Source of the DNA: Candidatus Bathyarchaeota archaeon
GTDB taxonomy: Archaea; Thermoproteota; Bathyarchaeia; TCS64
Length of the DNA stretch: 8,674 bases
Assembly (NCBI GenBank): GCA_014730055.1
Contig: WJIV01000236.1
Location: 1-8,674, forward strand
Direction: 5' to 3'
Below the pieces are notes generated by a model. The model ran no database searches, was not told where the DNA came from, and saw nothing but the letters and a program-made list of their open reading frames with translations. Each line of letters begins with the position of its first letter. Position 1 is the stretch's first letter. Below are positions 1 to 7,562 of the stretch, piece after piece. The position numbers were made by a program, and so were the translations under genes.

Positions 1-1
1 A

Positions 2-877
2 TTAATGGTCCAGGGATCCCCTTGGGCGGTATTTATCGTAGTCTCAATGCTCTTGGGGCTATGTGTAAAAATGGCATTATTTGGATTCCACATTTGGCTT
101 CCTTTCGCACACGCTGAGGCTCCGACACCGATAAGTGCGCTCTTAAGTCCTGCTATGATTGGACTTGCTGCTTATGCAATTGTTAGAATGTTAATCCCCA
201 TTAAAGGAGTCCTAGATGTTAATATAGTCCTGACTATGTTGTGGGGACTGACTACTATGATTTATGGTGGCATGATGGTTCTGGCGCAAAATGATATCAA
301 ACGTCTTCTGGCCTATTCTAGCATGAGTCAAATGGGGTACCTCTTTGTAGGTATTGCTAGTGGTACTGCGCTAGGTATTAGTGGATCATTAATGCATTAT
401 GTTAGTCACGGTCTAGGCAAAGCAGCTTTATTCCTAAGTGTAGGCGCGGTAATGCATCAGACTGGAAGGAGAGATATTAGACAACTGGGAGGATTAGCTG
501 ATCGGATGCCAATTACAGCGTTAGTTTTTCTAGTTGGTGCAATGAATATTGCGGGAATCCCTCCCACTGTAGGGTTTATTTCCAAACTAATGATATTTAC
601 AGGCGCTTTTGGACCTGGTCTAGCAGGCAATTCATCAGAGTTGATTCTAGCACTAGTAGCTATACTCTCAACAGCTATGACAGTAGGTTATACCACCTGG
701 GCTATGAGAAGAATATTTTATGGACCGTTACCTGAAAACCTAGTTGAGGTAGAAGAAGCATCTCCTATGATGATAATTCCAATGGTGATACTTTGCCTAC
801 TTTCAATAATTTTAGGTATCATACCTGGGCCTATACTTAACCCAATATTTGAAGTAATTACAGGAGTAATCGGATGA
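2..877 (+). CDS. Ion-pumping membrane subunit, NuoL/M/N-MrpD family (5' end cut off)
   Basis: This is the C-terminal part of a proton/sodium-translocating antiporter-like subunit (Proton_antipo_M family), as found in complex I, Fpo, group 4 membrane hydrogenases and Mrp antiporters. The frame is open to the window edge, so the ATG at 5 is probably internal; about 290 of roughly 480-500 residues are visible. Counting from that ATG, family hallmarks are Lys22 in VKMALFGFHIWLP (TM7 channel Lys), HAEAPTPISALL at 36-47, Lys99 in NDIKRLLAYSSMSQMGY (TM8), Lys139 in SHGLGKAALF, and Lys194 in GFISKLMIF (TM12). Several hydrophobic helices follow one another to the C terminus. It is paralogous to the next gene; both have an F/Y-YG-x-LPE segment late in the protein. 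The downstream gene begins about 10 nt after its stop, implying one transcript. Family membership is certain, but whether the complex is Nuo-like, Mbh-like or Mrp-like cannot be decided without the other subunits. Confidence 0.9.
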   Translation, partial: LMVQGSPWAVFIVVSMLLGLCVKMALFGFHIWLPFAHAEAPTPISALLSPAMIGLAAYAIVRMLIPIKGVLDVNIVLTMLWGLTTMIYGGMMVLAQNDIKRLLAYSSMSQMGYLFVGIASGTALGISGSLMHYVSHGLGKAALFLSVGAVMHQTGRRDIRQLGGLADRMPITALVFLVGAMNIAGIPPTVGFISKLMIFTGAFGPGLAGNSSELILALVAILSTAMTVGYTTWAMRRIFYGPLPENLVEVEEASPMMIIPMVILCLLSIILGIIPGPILNPIFEVITGVIG

Positions 878-882
878 GGTGA
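875..882 (+). promoter_or_regulatory. Shine-Dalgarno site overlapping a stop codon
   Basis: TGAGGTGA contains the TGA stop of the first membrane gene and a GAGGTGA ribosome-binding motif for the second. It lies 5 nt before the ATG at 888 and only 2 nt before the ATG at 885. The GTG at 879 lies inside the motif. The site therefore favours 888 as the start and suggests translational coupling. Confidence 0.6.
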
Positions 883-887
883 ATATG

Positions 888-2378
888 ATGGTAGATATAC
901 TATTAATAACGATTCTCGGATCTTTCCTGCTATCCCCAATAGTCTACTTATTAGGTAAAAGCACGGGGAAGAATGTAAGATGGCTAGTCTTCGGTATATT
1001 TCTAGTAATTTCTGTAGTTTTCGCAGGCTTAATGCCTGTAGTAGAGCACGATGTCGTACTTGAAGAATATAACTGGGTCGCATCCCCTGTCCAATTAGTA
1101 TTTGGCTTCTTAGCCGACGGACTCAGTGTCCCAATAATTTTCACTTACATATTCGTATTTGCGTTTGCAACATTATTTGCATTACCTTATATGGAAAAGA
1201 GATTTGACCTAGATGACTTGGAGGAGAGCAATGAACAATATGCTCGATTCTATACACTCTTTTTACTTTATGGTGTAAGTGTTGCTGGATCGATGCTGGC
1301 TACAGATCTAATTCAATTTTACTTGTTCTTCGAGATGGCGCTAGTCTTCTCCTGGTTTTTGGTTCTATTATTTGGATATGGAGATAGAAGAAGAAACTCT
1401 CTAGTATACTTCATTTATACCCACATTGGGGGTGGTATTTTACTACTTGGGATCCTGGGTTCCTTTTGGAATATTGGGAGCTTTGAAATCTCAGCGTTAG
1501 AAAATATAACGACTTATTCTAACGCGTTCTGGATAGGAATTGCCATTGCGGTTGGTTTACTAGTAAAAATTGGTGCTCTTGGGCTCCATGGATGGATGCC
1601 AGATACATATTCAGAATCCCCTGCCCCAGTAAGTGCAGTTCTAGGTGCTACCTCAGTTCTACTCAGTACATACTCTCTAGCTAGATTAATGCCTTATTTC
1701 CAGGATGTACTTTACGGAGTAAGTGGTTGGTTTGAATTATGGGCTCTTGCAACAATTCTATATGCCGGTATTATGGCAATAGTTCAAAAGGATAGTAAAC
1801 GGCTCGTAGCATATCTTAGCATGAGCCAGATGAATTACTGTGTATTAGGTGTGTTTACCTTCATTGATTTTGGAGTACTAGGAGCAATTTCTTATTCGAT
1901 AAGCCACGGTCTAGCTATAGCTCTGCTTTTCCTAGTTTCAGGGGCTTTACTCTACAGAACAGGCACCCGAGACATGACGGAGATGGGTGGATTAGCAGAG
2001 AAACTACCTATCGTCATATTAGCTACACTGGCAGGATTCCTAACTATAGGTGGAGTCCCACCAGCAGTTGGCTTCAAATCAAAATTCCTTCTACTAAGCG
2101 GAGCCTTCGTAAGAGGGTTTGAATCATCTTGGATGGAATTAGGTGTAGCAATACTAGCCGGAAGTTTAGCAACTCTAGTTACACTCGCTTACGAGTTTAA
2201 CGCTGTCTGGCGTGTATATTATGGGAAACTACCAGAGAAATTGCAATCTGTTACTATGGTCCCTATGCCTATGGCCATAAGCCTGATTGTGTTAAGTGCT
2301 TTATCGATAATTTTCGGAATATGGCCGGCTCTTATTACGAACCCCATTGAAGTGTTTATAGAGCATTTATTCCACTAA
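888..2378 (+). CDS. Ion-pumping membrane subunit, NuoM/MrpD-like
   Basis: This is a full-length polytopic membrane protein (496 aa from the ATG at 888; 885 or GTG 879 are alternatives) of the antiporter-like family found in complex I, hydrogenase-4/Mbh and Mrp complexes. Key residues: Glu149 in FYLFFEMALVFSWF (TM5 Glu), Lys227 in LLVKIGALGLHGWMPD (TM7), Lys304 in QKDSKRLVAYLSMSQM (TM8) and Lys399 in GFKSKFLLLSGAF (TM12). These match the charged residues of the half-channels and central axis. The TM10-region motif reads HGLAIALLF, with Ile344 where the upstream paralogue has Lys (HGLGKAALF); NuoM-type proteins also lack this Lys. Length, N-terminal hydrophobic helices and tandem placement suggest one of several antiporter modules in a larger pump. 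It is the last gene of its operon here. The family is certain; the exact complex and the transported ion (H+ or Na+) are not known. Confidence 0.9.
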   Translation: MVDILLITILGSFLLSPIVYLLGKSTGKNVRWLVFGIFLVISVVFAGLMPVVEHDVVLEEYNWVASPVQLVFGFLADGLSVPIIFTYIFVFAFATLFALPYMEKRFDLDDLEESNEQYARFYTLFLLYGVSVAGSMLATDLIQFYLFFEMALVFSWFLVLLFGYGDRRRNSLVYFIYTHIGGGILLLGILGSFWNIGSFEISALENITTYSNAFWIGIAIAVGLLVKIGALGLHGWMPDTYSESPAPVSAVLGATSVLLSTYSLARLMPYFQDVLYGVSGWFELWALATILYAGIMAIVQKDSKRLVAYLSMSQMNYCVLGVFTFIDFGVLGAISYSISHGLAIALLFLVSGALLYRTGTRDMTEMGGLAEKLPIVILATLAGFLTIGGVPPAVGFKSKFLLLSGAFVRGFESSWMELGVAILAGSLATLVTLAYEFNAVWRVYYGKLPEKLQSVTMVPMPMAISLIVLSALSIIFGIWPALITNPIEVFIEHLFH

Positions 2379-2385
2379 TTTTTTT
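2379..2385 (+). terminator. T-run terminator candidate
   Basis: Seven T residues directly follow the TAA stop of the second membrane gene, within a very AT-rich gap. Archaeal RNA polymerase often stops at T-runs without a hairpin, and I see no hairpin here. It would separate the pump transcript from the ATP synthase transcript. The call rests on position and composition alone. Confidence 0.4.
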
Positions 2386-2407
2386 CAAATAATATATTCA
2401 TTCAATA

Positions 2408-2419
2408 TTTTATAAAAAA
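2408..2419 (+). promoter_or_regulatory. TATA-box candidate, distal, for the ATP synthase operon
   Basis: TTTTATAAAAAA is a good match to an archaeal TATA box. It lies about 85 nt before the first ATP synthase ATG, so transcription from it would give a leader of roughly 55-60 nt. It competes with the more proximal box at 2465-2473; both may be used, or only one. The surrounding AT richness raises the chance of a false match. Confidence 0.35.
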
Positions 2420-2464
2420 CATCAAAAAGCACAGATAAAAATTCAATCGAAATATTTGCACAAG

Positions 2465-2473
2465 TTTTTTTAA
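2465..2473 (+). promoter_or_regulatory. Proximal TATA-like box, possible leaderless promoter
   Basis: TTTTTTTAA is centred about 29 nt upstream of the subunit F ATG at 2498, the usual archaeal distance from TATA box to transcription start. Transcription would then begin at or next to the start codon. No Shine-Dalgarno motif lies before this ATG (the preceding bases are TGCTGTTAAGAA), which fits a leaderless mRNA, while several internal genes of the same operon have clear ones. Inferred from spacing only. Confidence 0.4.
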
Positions 2474-2497
2474 CTGATAGTACTTTGCTGTTAAGAA

Positions 2498-2815
2498 ATG
2501 AGCATTGCTGTCATTGGTCCCTCCTCATTCGTAACCTGCTTCGAACTAATAGGAGCAGAAGGTTACGAAGAACATGAAGCGGGAGCAGTGGTAAAGACCC
2601 TAAACCGCCTAGTAACAGAAGATGACTTAAAGCTCATCATATTGCCTGAAAGGTATGCCAAGGATACCCGACCCATCAGAGAGGATGTGATGAAAAGAGG
2701 TGAAATCACACCAATTTTCGCACTTATACCTGATCTAACAATGGAAACCGGGATGAGGATGGAAGAGCTACAGGCGGTAGTCTCGCTCGCGATAGGAACA
2801 AAATTAGAATTATAG
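2498..2815 (+). CDS. atpF: A-type ATP synthase subunit F
   Basis: This is the small central-stalk subunit that binds D and helps transmit rotation between the A3B3 head and the membrane ring. The protein has 105 residues, the usual size. It starts with the family pattern of a beta strand and a glycine turn, IAVIGPSSFVTCFELIGAEG, followed by a helix, the strand LKLIILPERYAKD, and a second strand, ITPIFALIPD. The C-terminal helix ends in AIGTKLEL. This is the Rossmann-like alpha/beta fold of the F family. Where many relatives have Gly in the F-x-x-GF turn, this protein has Cys (FVTCF). It is the first gene of the operon, follows a 119-nt AT-rich gap and has no obvious ribosome-binding site. In euryarchaeal operons F usually sits between C and A, so its leading position is a difference in gene order. 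The stop codon overlaps the ribosome-binding site of the next gene. Confidence 0.88.
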   Translation: MSIAVIGPSSFVTCFELIGAEGYEEHEAGAVVKTLNRLVTEDDLKLIILPERYAKDTRPIREDVMKRGEITPIFALIPDLTMETGMRMEELQAVVSLAIGTKLEL

Positions 2816-2818
2816 AGG
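2815..2818 (+). promoter_or_regulatory. Ribosome-binding site of atpH
   Basis: GAGG begins on the last base of the atpF TAG stop and lies 7 nt before the ATG at 2826. The alternative ATG at 2820 would be only 1 nt from the motif, so 2826 is the better start. Confidence 0.55.
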
Positions 2819-2825
2819 AATGGAA

Positions 2826-3155
2826 ATGAATAAAATCCTTTCATTGGGCGGAAGACTCAATAAACTAATAGAACGGACTGAGGATGAGGCTGAGCAAATC
2901 ATAGAAGATGCCAGACAAGAAGCCGAAGAATTAGTTAACTCTGCCCAAAAAGAAGCTACCCAAAGGCTCCAGAGAGCACAGAGGAGATCAGGACTTAACG
3001 AATTTATTAAAGAAGCAGAGGAAGAAGCGAAACTAGAAGCAAAGAAAGTACTCGAAGATTACACCGAAAGAGCCAAGGAAATTAGAGCTGCACCAACTCA
3101 GAAAATCGAAGAGACTTCTGAATTATTAATAAAGGAGGTTTTAAGATATGAGTGA
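2826..3155 (+). CDS. atpH: A-type ATP synthase subunit H (peripheral stalk)
   Basis: This small helical protein pairs with subunit E in the peripheral stalk that holds the A3B3 head against rotation. It has 109 residues from the ATG at 2826 (111 from 2820), close to the usual 100-110. Almost the whole chain is charged and alanine-rich helix, with segments such as TEDEAEQIIEDARQEAEEL and KEAEEEAKLEAKKVLEDY. Small residues recur in a pattern compatible with the right-handed coiled coil of E/H stalks. No membrane segment or catalytic motif is visible. Sequence alone would only say coiled coil; the placement directly before atpE, which it overlaps by 8 nt, makes subunit H the clear choice. The overlap suggests translational coupling and matched production of the two stalk partners. 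In euryarchaeal operons H also precedes E but is separated from it by I and K, which are missing here. Confidence 0.82.
   Translation: MNKILSLGGRLNKLIERTEDEAEQIIEDARQEAEELVNSAQKEATQRLQRAQRRSGLNEFIKEAEEEAKLEAKKVLEDYTERAKEIRAAPTQKIEETSELLIKEVLRYE
3134..3140 (+). promoter_or_regulatory. Strong Shine-Dalgarno site of atpE
   Basis: GGAGGTT inside the end of atpH lies 7 nt before the atpE ATG at 3148. It is the clearest conventional ribosome-binding site in the window and serves as the reference for the identical spacing seen before the atypical atpC start. Confidence 0.75.
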
Positions 3156-3774
3156 AGAGAAGCTTGATACTCAACTAATAGAGAAAACAATAGAACAGCG
3201 AAACAAGATACTTGAACAAGCTGAAGCTAAAGCGGAAAGGATCCTAAAAGACGCTGAAGAAGAAAGAAAAAGAATAATGGAACAAAATAATAACGCGATC
3301 CAAAACGTAATCGGCTCAGAGTTAAAAGCTGTTCATGATAGAATTGTGGGACAAGCAGAATTAGAAGGGAGAAAGAAATTACTTGAGGCCAGACATGAGG
3401 TATTATCTAAAGTTGAAGAACATGCTCTAGAGGAATTAAAACTAGTTGCTATGAGAAAACATCCAGAATATAATTATGATGAAATCCTTATAAACTTAGT
3501 ATTGGAGGCAATAAAATCAATTAATGAAGAACATTATATTATTCGTTCTAACAATAATGATATAGAATTCTTAAAGAAAAATGTAGAAACGATTAAAGAA
3601 AAATCCGGTGTACCCAATGTAGAGATAAGTGAACAACCAATAAATGTAATTGGCGGAGTTTTTGTTTCAAATCTCAATGGGCAAAAGAGTATGGTTAACA
3701 CTTTAGACGTTAGATTAGAAAACGCTGGAGACATTCTTCAATCAGAAATTGCTGAAAAAATGGGAGTGATCTAG
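3148..3774 (+). CDS. atpE: A-type ATP synthase subunit E (peripheral stalk)
   Basis: Subunit E forms the peripheral stalk with H; its C-terminal domain binds the top of the B subunits. The 208-residue protein has the usual two-part layout. A long charged helix covers roughly residues 5-90 (for example EQAEAKAERILKDAEEERKR and GQAELEGRKKLLEARHEVL). A mixed alpha/beta globular domain covers about 95-208. The late segment NVIGGVFVSNLNGQKSMVNT followed by LDVRLENA matches the family's GG-V ... NT-hD-RL signature, which confirms E and not another coiled-coil protein. The start at 3148 is set by the ideal GGAGGTT site and overlaps the atpH end. The stop is one base before the atpA ATG, so atpA is probably translated by ribosomes already on the message. 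Codon use looks like that of its neighbours and nothing seems truncated. Confidence 0.92.
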   Translation: MSEEKLDTQLIEKTIEQRNKILEQAEAKAERILKDAEEERKRIMEQNNNAIQNVIGSELKAVHDRIVGQAELEGRKKLLEARHEVLSKVEEHALEELKLVAMRKHPEYNYDEILINLVLEAIKSINEEHYIIRSNNNDIEFLKKNVETIKEKSGVPNVEISEQPINVIGGVFVSNLNGQKSMVNTLDVRLENAGDILQSEIAEKMGVI

Positions 3775-3775
3775 G

Positions 3776-5548
3776 ATGTCAGAGAGAATTGAGGGCACAA
3801 TAGAAAGAATAAACGGTTCATTAATAGTAGCAAACTTCGAGGAAGAGCCAAAAATGGGAGACCTCACCGAAGTTGGAAATCTAAAACTAATGGGAGAGAT
3901 TGTAAGGCTAAGTGAGGAAACAGCCTTTATTCAATGTTACGAGTCCACATCTGGATTAAAGCCTGGAGAACCTGTCATAGATACAGGTCGGCCTTTGGTA
4001 GCTGAACTAGGTCCCGGATTAATGGGACAGATAGTTGATGGCGTTGAGCGTTCGGAAATGGAACTATGGGACCTTACGGGGCCATTTATAAGTCGAGGAA
4101 CTAATATTGCGCCACTTAATAGAGAGAAAAAATGGTCCTTCAAACCTAAAAAGAAGCCTGGAGAAACTGTTGTCGGAGGAGATATAATTGGTGAGGTGCA
4201 GGAAACCGAGACTTTTGTACACAGAATACTTGTACCCCCATTAGTTAAAGGGACTCTAAAAACCCTCGATGAGGGGGAATTTACTGTTACAGATACAATC
4301 GGCACAGTTGAGAGCGAAGACGGAAAAATAACTGACTTGACTATGATGCAGGTATGGCCTGTCAGAACTGGTAGACCTATCAAGGAACGACTCTCACTAT
4401 CACAACCTCTAATTACTGGACAAAGAGTCGTTGATACTTTCTTCCCATGTGCTAAAGGCGGAGCATCCGCAATTCCTGGAGGCTTCGGTACTGGAAAAAC
4501 TGTAACACTTCAACAAATTGCCAAGTGGAGCGATGCAGACATCATAGTCTATATCGGGTGCGGAGAAAGAGGCAACGAGATGGCAGATGTCGTCGAACAA
4601 TTCCCAGAGATCAAAGACCCAAGAACCGGAAGGAACTTGATAGAAAGAACAATAATAGTAGCAAATGTTTCAAACATGGCTGTATCCGCCCGTGAAGCCA
4701 GCATCTACATGGGTTTAACTATAGGGGAATATTTCCGTGATCAAGGTTATGATGTAGCTATTATGGCAGACTCTACAAGTAGGTGGGCAGAAGCTCTCAG
4801 AGATATATCTGGCAGGCTTGAGGAGATCCCAGCAGAAGCTGGTTATCCTGCTTATCTCGCTGATAGGATTGCCGAGATATATGAGAGAGCAGGAAGAGTT
4901 GAAGTAATTGGCAGCGAAGAAAGATATGGAAGCCTAACTCTTCTTGGTGCGGTCTCACCACCAGGCGGAGACTACTCAGAGCCAGTGACTACAACTACAT
5001 TGAGGTTCATCGGTACCTTCTGGGCACTGGACAGCGAGTTGGCCTATAGGCGGCACTTCCCTGCCATAAACTGGTTGAGAAGCTTCACAAGATATCTTAC
5101 TGTAGCTGAAAGATGGTGGAGCGAGTTTGATGAGACATGGGGAGAGACGAGAGGACTAGCCCTCCGAATTCTTGAAGAAGCCGCCGAAATTGAAGAGACA
5201 GCTCGTATAATTGGTGAAAAAGCACTACCAGATGATCAAAGACTGGTTCTACTAGCCGCAGAGATGTTAAGGGAAGGATTCTTGGTACAGAGCGCCTTCC
5301 ATGAGATAGATACTTTTTGCCCTCCCGAGAAACAGGTTCAGTTACTAAAACTGTTCACTGATTTCTACACAAGCACACGTCCAATAATTGAGGAAGGTAT
5401 ACCAATTGACCGTGTAAGAGAACTGGATGTCATAAGAGACATTATGAGGTTAAAAGAACGTGAAGGAACAGAGCCAATAAATGAAGCCAGGAGGAGCATG
5501 AACAATGAGATTCGTGAACTTAAACAAGAATACGAGGTGGTACAATAA
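3776..5548 (+). CDS. atpA: A-type ATP synthase catalytic subunit A
   Basis: This is the nucleotide-binding catalytic subunit, three copies of which alternate with B in the cytoplasmic head and make or hydrolyse ATP. Its 590 residues are full length. In order: an N-terminal beta barrel (about 1-70); the A-specific bulge region (about 110-190, starting near the DREKKW-like motif [10 protein letters not shown]); the P-loop GGFGTGKT at 235-242; the catalytic Glu264 in GCGERGNEM; the Walker B-like strand leading to Asp332 in [32 protein letters not shown]; and a helical C-terminal domain from about residue 440. Lys241 and Thr242 should contact ATP phosphates and Mg2+. The P-loop is unusual: many archaeal A subunits read GPFGSGKT, so Pro to Gly and Ser to Thr changes are seen. 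It starts one base after the atpE stop with only a weak ribosome-binding site, and its TAA overlaps the atpB ATG by one base. Identification is secure. Confidence 0.98.
   Translation: MSERIEGTIERINGSLIVANFEEEPKMGDLTEVGNLKLMGEIVRLSEETAFIQCYESTSGLKPGEPVIDTGRPLVAELGPGLMGQIVDGVERSEMELWDLTGPFISRGTNIAPLNREKKWSFKPKKKPGETVVGGDIIGEVQETETFVHRILVPPLVKGTLKTLDEGEFTVTDTIGTVESEDGKITDLTMMQVWPVRTGRPIKERLSLSQPLITGQRVVDTFFPCAKGGASAIPGGFGTGKTVTLQQIAKWSDADIIVYIGCGERGNEMADVVEQFPEIKDPRTGRNLIERTIIVANVSNMAVSAREASIYMGLTIGEYFRDQGYDVAIMADSTSRWAEALRDISGRLEEIPAEAGYPAYLADRIAEIYERAGRVEVIGSEERYGSLTLLGAVSPPGGDYSEPVTTTTLRFIGTFWALDSELAYRRHFPAINWLRSFTRYLTVAERWWSEFDETWGETRGLALRILEEAAEIEETARIIGEKALPDDQRLVLLAAEMLREGFLVQSAFHEIDTFCPPEKQVQLLKLFTDFYTSTRPIIEEGIPIDRVRELDVIRDIMRLKEREGTEPINEARRSMNNEIRELKQEYEVVQ
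5534..5540 (+). promoter_or_regulatory. Ribosome-binding site of atpB inside atpA
   Basis: GAGGTGG lies 7 nt before the atpB ATG at 5548, within the last codons of atpA. Together with the TAATG stop-start overlap it supports coupled translation of the A and B subunits, which are needed in equal amounts. Confidence 0.6.
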
Positions 5549-6942
5549 TGAGTAAACTAGCTCGAGTTGTTTACAAAACTACAACGGAAATAAAAGGACC
5601 TATCCTCATGGTTCAGCGGATTAACGATGTAAGCTTCGACGAAATAGTCTATATAGAGAGACCTAACGGTGAGATAGTTCAGGGAAGCGTCCTAGACGTA
5701 AGCAGAGACTGGGCCATGATTCAATGCTTCGGTGAGACTTCAGGCCTAGATATTAGCACTGAGATAAGTTTCAGCGGTGACGTGCTCAGGATACCGGTCT
5801 CTGAGGATCTTATTGGAAGAATTTTTAGCGGTAGCTTCGAACCCCTCGACGGGATACCACAGATAATAGGTAAAGAACTACGGGATGTAAACGGAGGAGT
5901 AATTAACCCTGCTGCAAGAGAGGTGCCAAGCGAATTCATTCAGACAGGAATGAGTGGCATAGACGGGATGAATAGCCTTGTAAGAGGCCAAAAATTACCA
6001 ATATTTAGCGAATCAGGTCTAAGCCATAATCAATTGGCAGCTCAGATTGCGAGACAAGCAACCATCCCCGGTGGAGAGACGGAGTTCGCTATCGTTTTCG
6101 GTGCAATGGGAATCAAAAATGAGGAAGCAGCTTACTTCAGAGAGGAATTTGAGAAAACTGGTGCACTAAATAATAGCGTTATGATCCTTAACCTTGCAGA
6201 CGACCCTCCGATCGAACGTATAGTAACACCCCGTATCGCACAAACTATTGCGGAATATCTTGCATTCGATCTTGGAATCCATGTGCTAGTTATATTAACA
6301 GACATGACAAACTATGCGGAGGCTCTTAGGGCAATTAGCATAGCGCGTGAGGAGATCCCAACGAGAAAAGGCTATCCTGGTTACCTTTACAGCGATCTTG
6401 CGACTATTTACGAAAGGGCAGGAAGAATCAAGGGAAGACCGGGAAGTGTGACGCTAATGCCGATACTATCCATGCCCGCTGGAGATATTACGCATCCAAT
6501 CCCAGACCTTACAGGCTACATTACGGAGGGCCAGTTGATTCTCCAGAGAGAATTATCCTTGAGGGGGCTCTATCCACCAATGAACGTACTTCCAAGCTTG
6601 AGTAGGTTGATGAAGGACGGTATTGGAGAGGAAACCACACGTGAGGACCATCAAGACGTCTCTAACCAATTGTACATGGCATACGCTGAGGGTACGAGAG
6701 CTAGAGGGCTTGTTCGAATTGTAGGTACAGTAGGTCTGTCTGAAAGAGAGCGCCAGTGGCTCAGCTTCGCTGATAGGTTTGAACAGGAATTCATTAATCA
6801 AGGACTCTACGAAAATAGAACTATTGAACAGACCTTGGAACTAGCATGGGACCTATTAAGTGATCTTCCAGAAGATGACCTGATCCGAATTGATGAGGAT
6901 TTCATTAGAAAATATCACCCCGAACACAAGAGTGAAGTATAA
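5548..6942 (+). CDS. atpB: A-type ATP synthase regulatory subunit B
   Basis: This is the non-catalytic nucleotide-binding partner of A in the hexameric head. The length of 464 residues is normal. An N-terminal beta barrel (about 1-75) includes [20 protein letters not shown]. The central domain has the degenerate P-loop region [20 protein letters not shown], which lacks the GKT of a true Walker A and so marks B and not A. Other family motifs are [51 protein letters not shown] [38 protein letters not shown] and [20 protein letters not shown]. Arg353 in [13 protein letters not shown] corresponds to the arginine finger that reaches into the catalytic site of A. A helical C-terminal domain completes the protein. 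It overlaps atpA by one base and precedes atpD by 2 nt. No defect is seen. Confidence 0.98.
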   Translation: MSKLARVVYKTTTEIKGPILMVQRINDVSFDEIVYIERPNGEIVQGSVLDVSRDWAMIQCFGETSGLDISTEISFSGDVLRIPVSEDLIGRIFSGSFEPLDGIPQIIGKELRDVNGGVINPAAREVPSEFIQTGMSGIDGMNSLVRGQKLPIFSESGLSHNQLAAQIARQATIPGGETEFAIVFGAMGIKNEEAAYFREEFEKTGALNNSVMILNLADDPPIERIVTPRIAQTIAEYLAFDLGIHVLVILTDMTNYAEALRAISIAREEIPTRKGYPGYLYSDLATIYERAGRIKGRPGSVTLMPILSMPAGDITHPIPDLTGYITEGQLILQRELSLRGLYPPMNVLPSLSRLMKDGIGEETTREDHQDVSNQLYMAYAEGTRARGLVRIVGTVGLSERERQWLSFADRFEQEFINQGLYENRTIEQTLELAWDLLSDLPEDDLIRIDEDFIRKYHPEHKSEV

Positions 6943-6944
6943 GA

Positions 6945-7562
6945 ATGTCTGCTACAACCGGCATAAGGCCCACTAAAGGCTACCTAATGGAAACCAAGAG
7001 AAGAATAGAGGTCATTGAGAGAGGAACCGAGTTCCTAAAACTAAAAAGAGACCAACTAGCTAAACAATTAACAGAATCTCTTGATGTTCTAAGGGGTAGA
7101 AGAAGCTTGCTTCTCGAAAACCTTGAGGAAGCTTACAGTGCATTAACTGCTGCTTACCTTAGCCTTGGGCCTACTGAGGTTCAAAGTCAGACACGAAGTA
7201 TAAAGAAATCTCTTGAACTCGAAGTGCTTCCTAGAAGCGTTATGGGAGTTGTTTACCCTTCTGTAAACATATCTGAAACACCAGAGATAACTGCAGAGCT
7301 GGATATAACTTTAGCACACGCAGCAGAACAGGTATACGAAATAATTGAAGAGCTAATTAGGCTAGCAGAATTTGAGGAAAGAGTAGAGAGAATAGCAGAA
7401 GAACTTGGGACAACAAATAGAAAAGTAAATGCTTTAGAGAATACAGTCATCCCGGATATGAGGAAGATTATTAAATTCATTGAGGACAAGCTCGATGAAG
7501 AGGCAATGGAGGAACTAGTCAGAATGAAATTAATTGGAGGTGCCAAAGCATCGAGAAGATAA
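6945..7562 (+). CDS. atpD: A-type ATP synthase subunit D (central rotor shaft)
   Basis: Subunit D is the rotating central shaft that passes through the A3B3 head and binds F and C below it. The 205-residue protein has the expected two long helices. The N-terminal one (about 10-75) contains RPTKGYLMETKRRIEVIERG and LKLKRDQLAK. The C-terminal one (about 115-195) holds the family signature EELGTTNRKVNALENTVIP. A short middle section (about 80-115) joins them. The Met at 15 is unlikely to be the true start because the family motif already begins at RPTK. It starts 2 nt after the atpB stop with only a weak ribosome-binding site. Its last codons contain the strong GGAGGTG site for atpC, and the two genes overlap by 13 nt if the C start proposed here is right. 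Confidence 0.95.
   Translation: MSATTGIRPTKGYLMETKRRIEVIERGTEFLKLKRDQLAKQLTESLDVLRGRRSLLLENLEEAYSALTAAYLSLGPTEVQSQTRSIKKSLELEVLPRSVMGVVYPSVNISETPEITAELDITLAHAAEQVYEIIEELIRLAEFEERVERIAEELGTTNRKVNALENTVIPDMRKIIKFIEDKLDEEAMEELVRMKLIGGAKASRR
7536..7542 (+). promoter_or_regulatory. Strong Shine-Dalgarno site that points to the atpC start
   Basis: GGAGGTG in the end of atpD has a 7-nt spacer before ATC 7550, the same geometry as GGAGGTT before the ATG of atpE. The frame 7-8 nt downstream belongs to subunit C and contains no ATG, GTG or TTG, so this site is the best evidence for where C begins. Confidence 0.6.

Noticed and set aside
718..1144. Minus-strand open frames opposite the membrane genes
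   Set aside because: They lie antisense to strongly conserved NuoM-like coding sequence and show no recognisable domain. They are shadows of the real frame.
2820..2825. ATG at 2820 as the start of atpH
   Set aside because: It lies 1 nt from the GAGG motif, too close for initiation; the ATG at 2826 has a normal 7-nt spacer. Only two residues are at stake.
3937..4383. Minus-strand open frame of 148 codons opposite atpA
   Set aside because: It is antisense to the conserved subunit A N-terminal and bulge regions and has Ser/Pro/Thr-rich composition typical of reverse-complement frames. No supporting start signal was seen.
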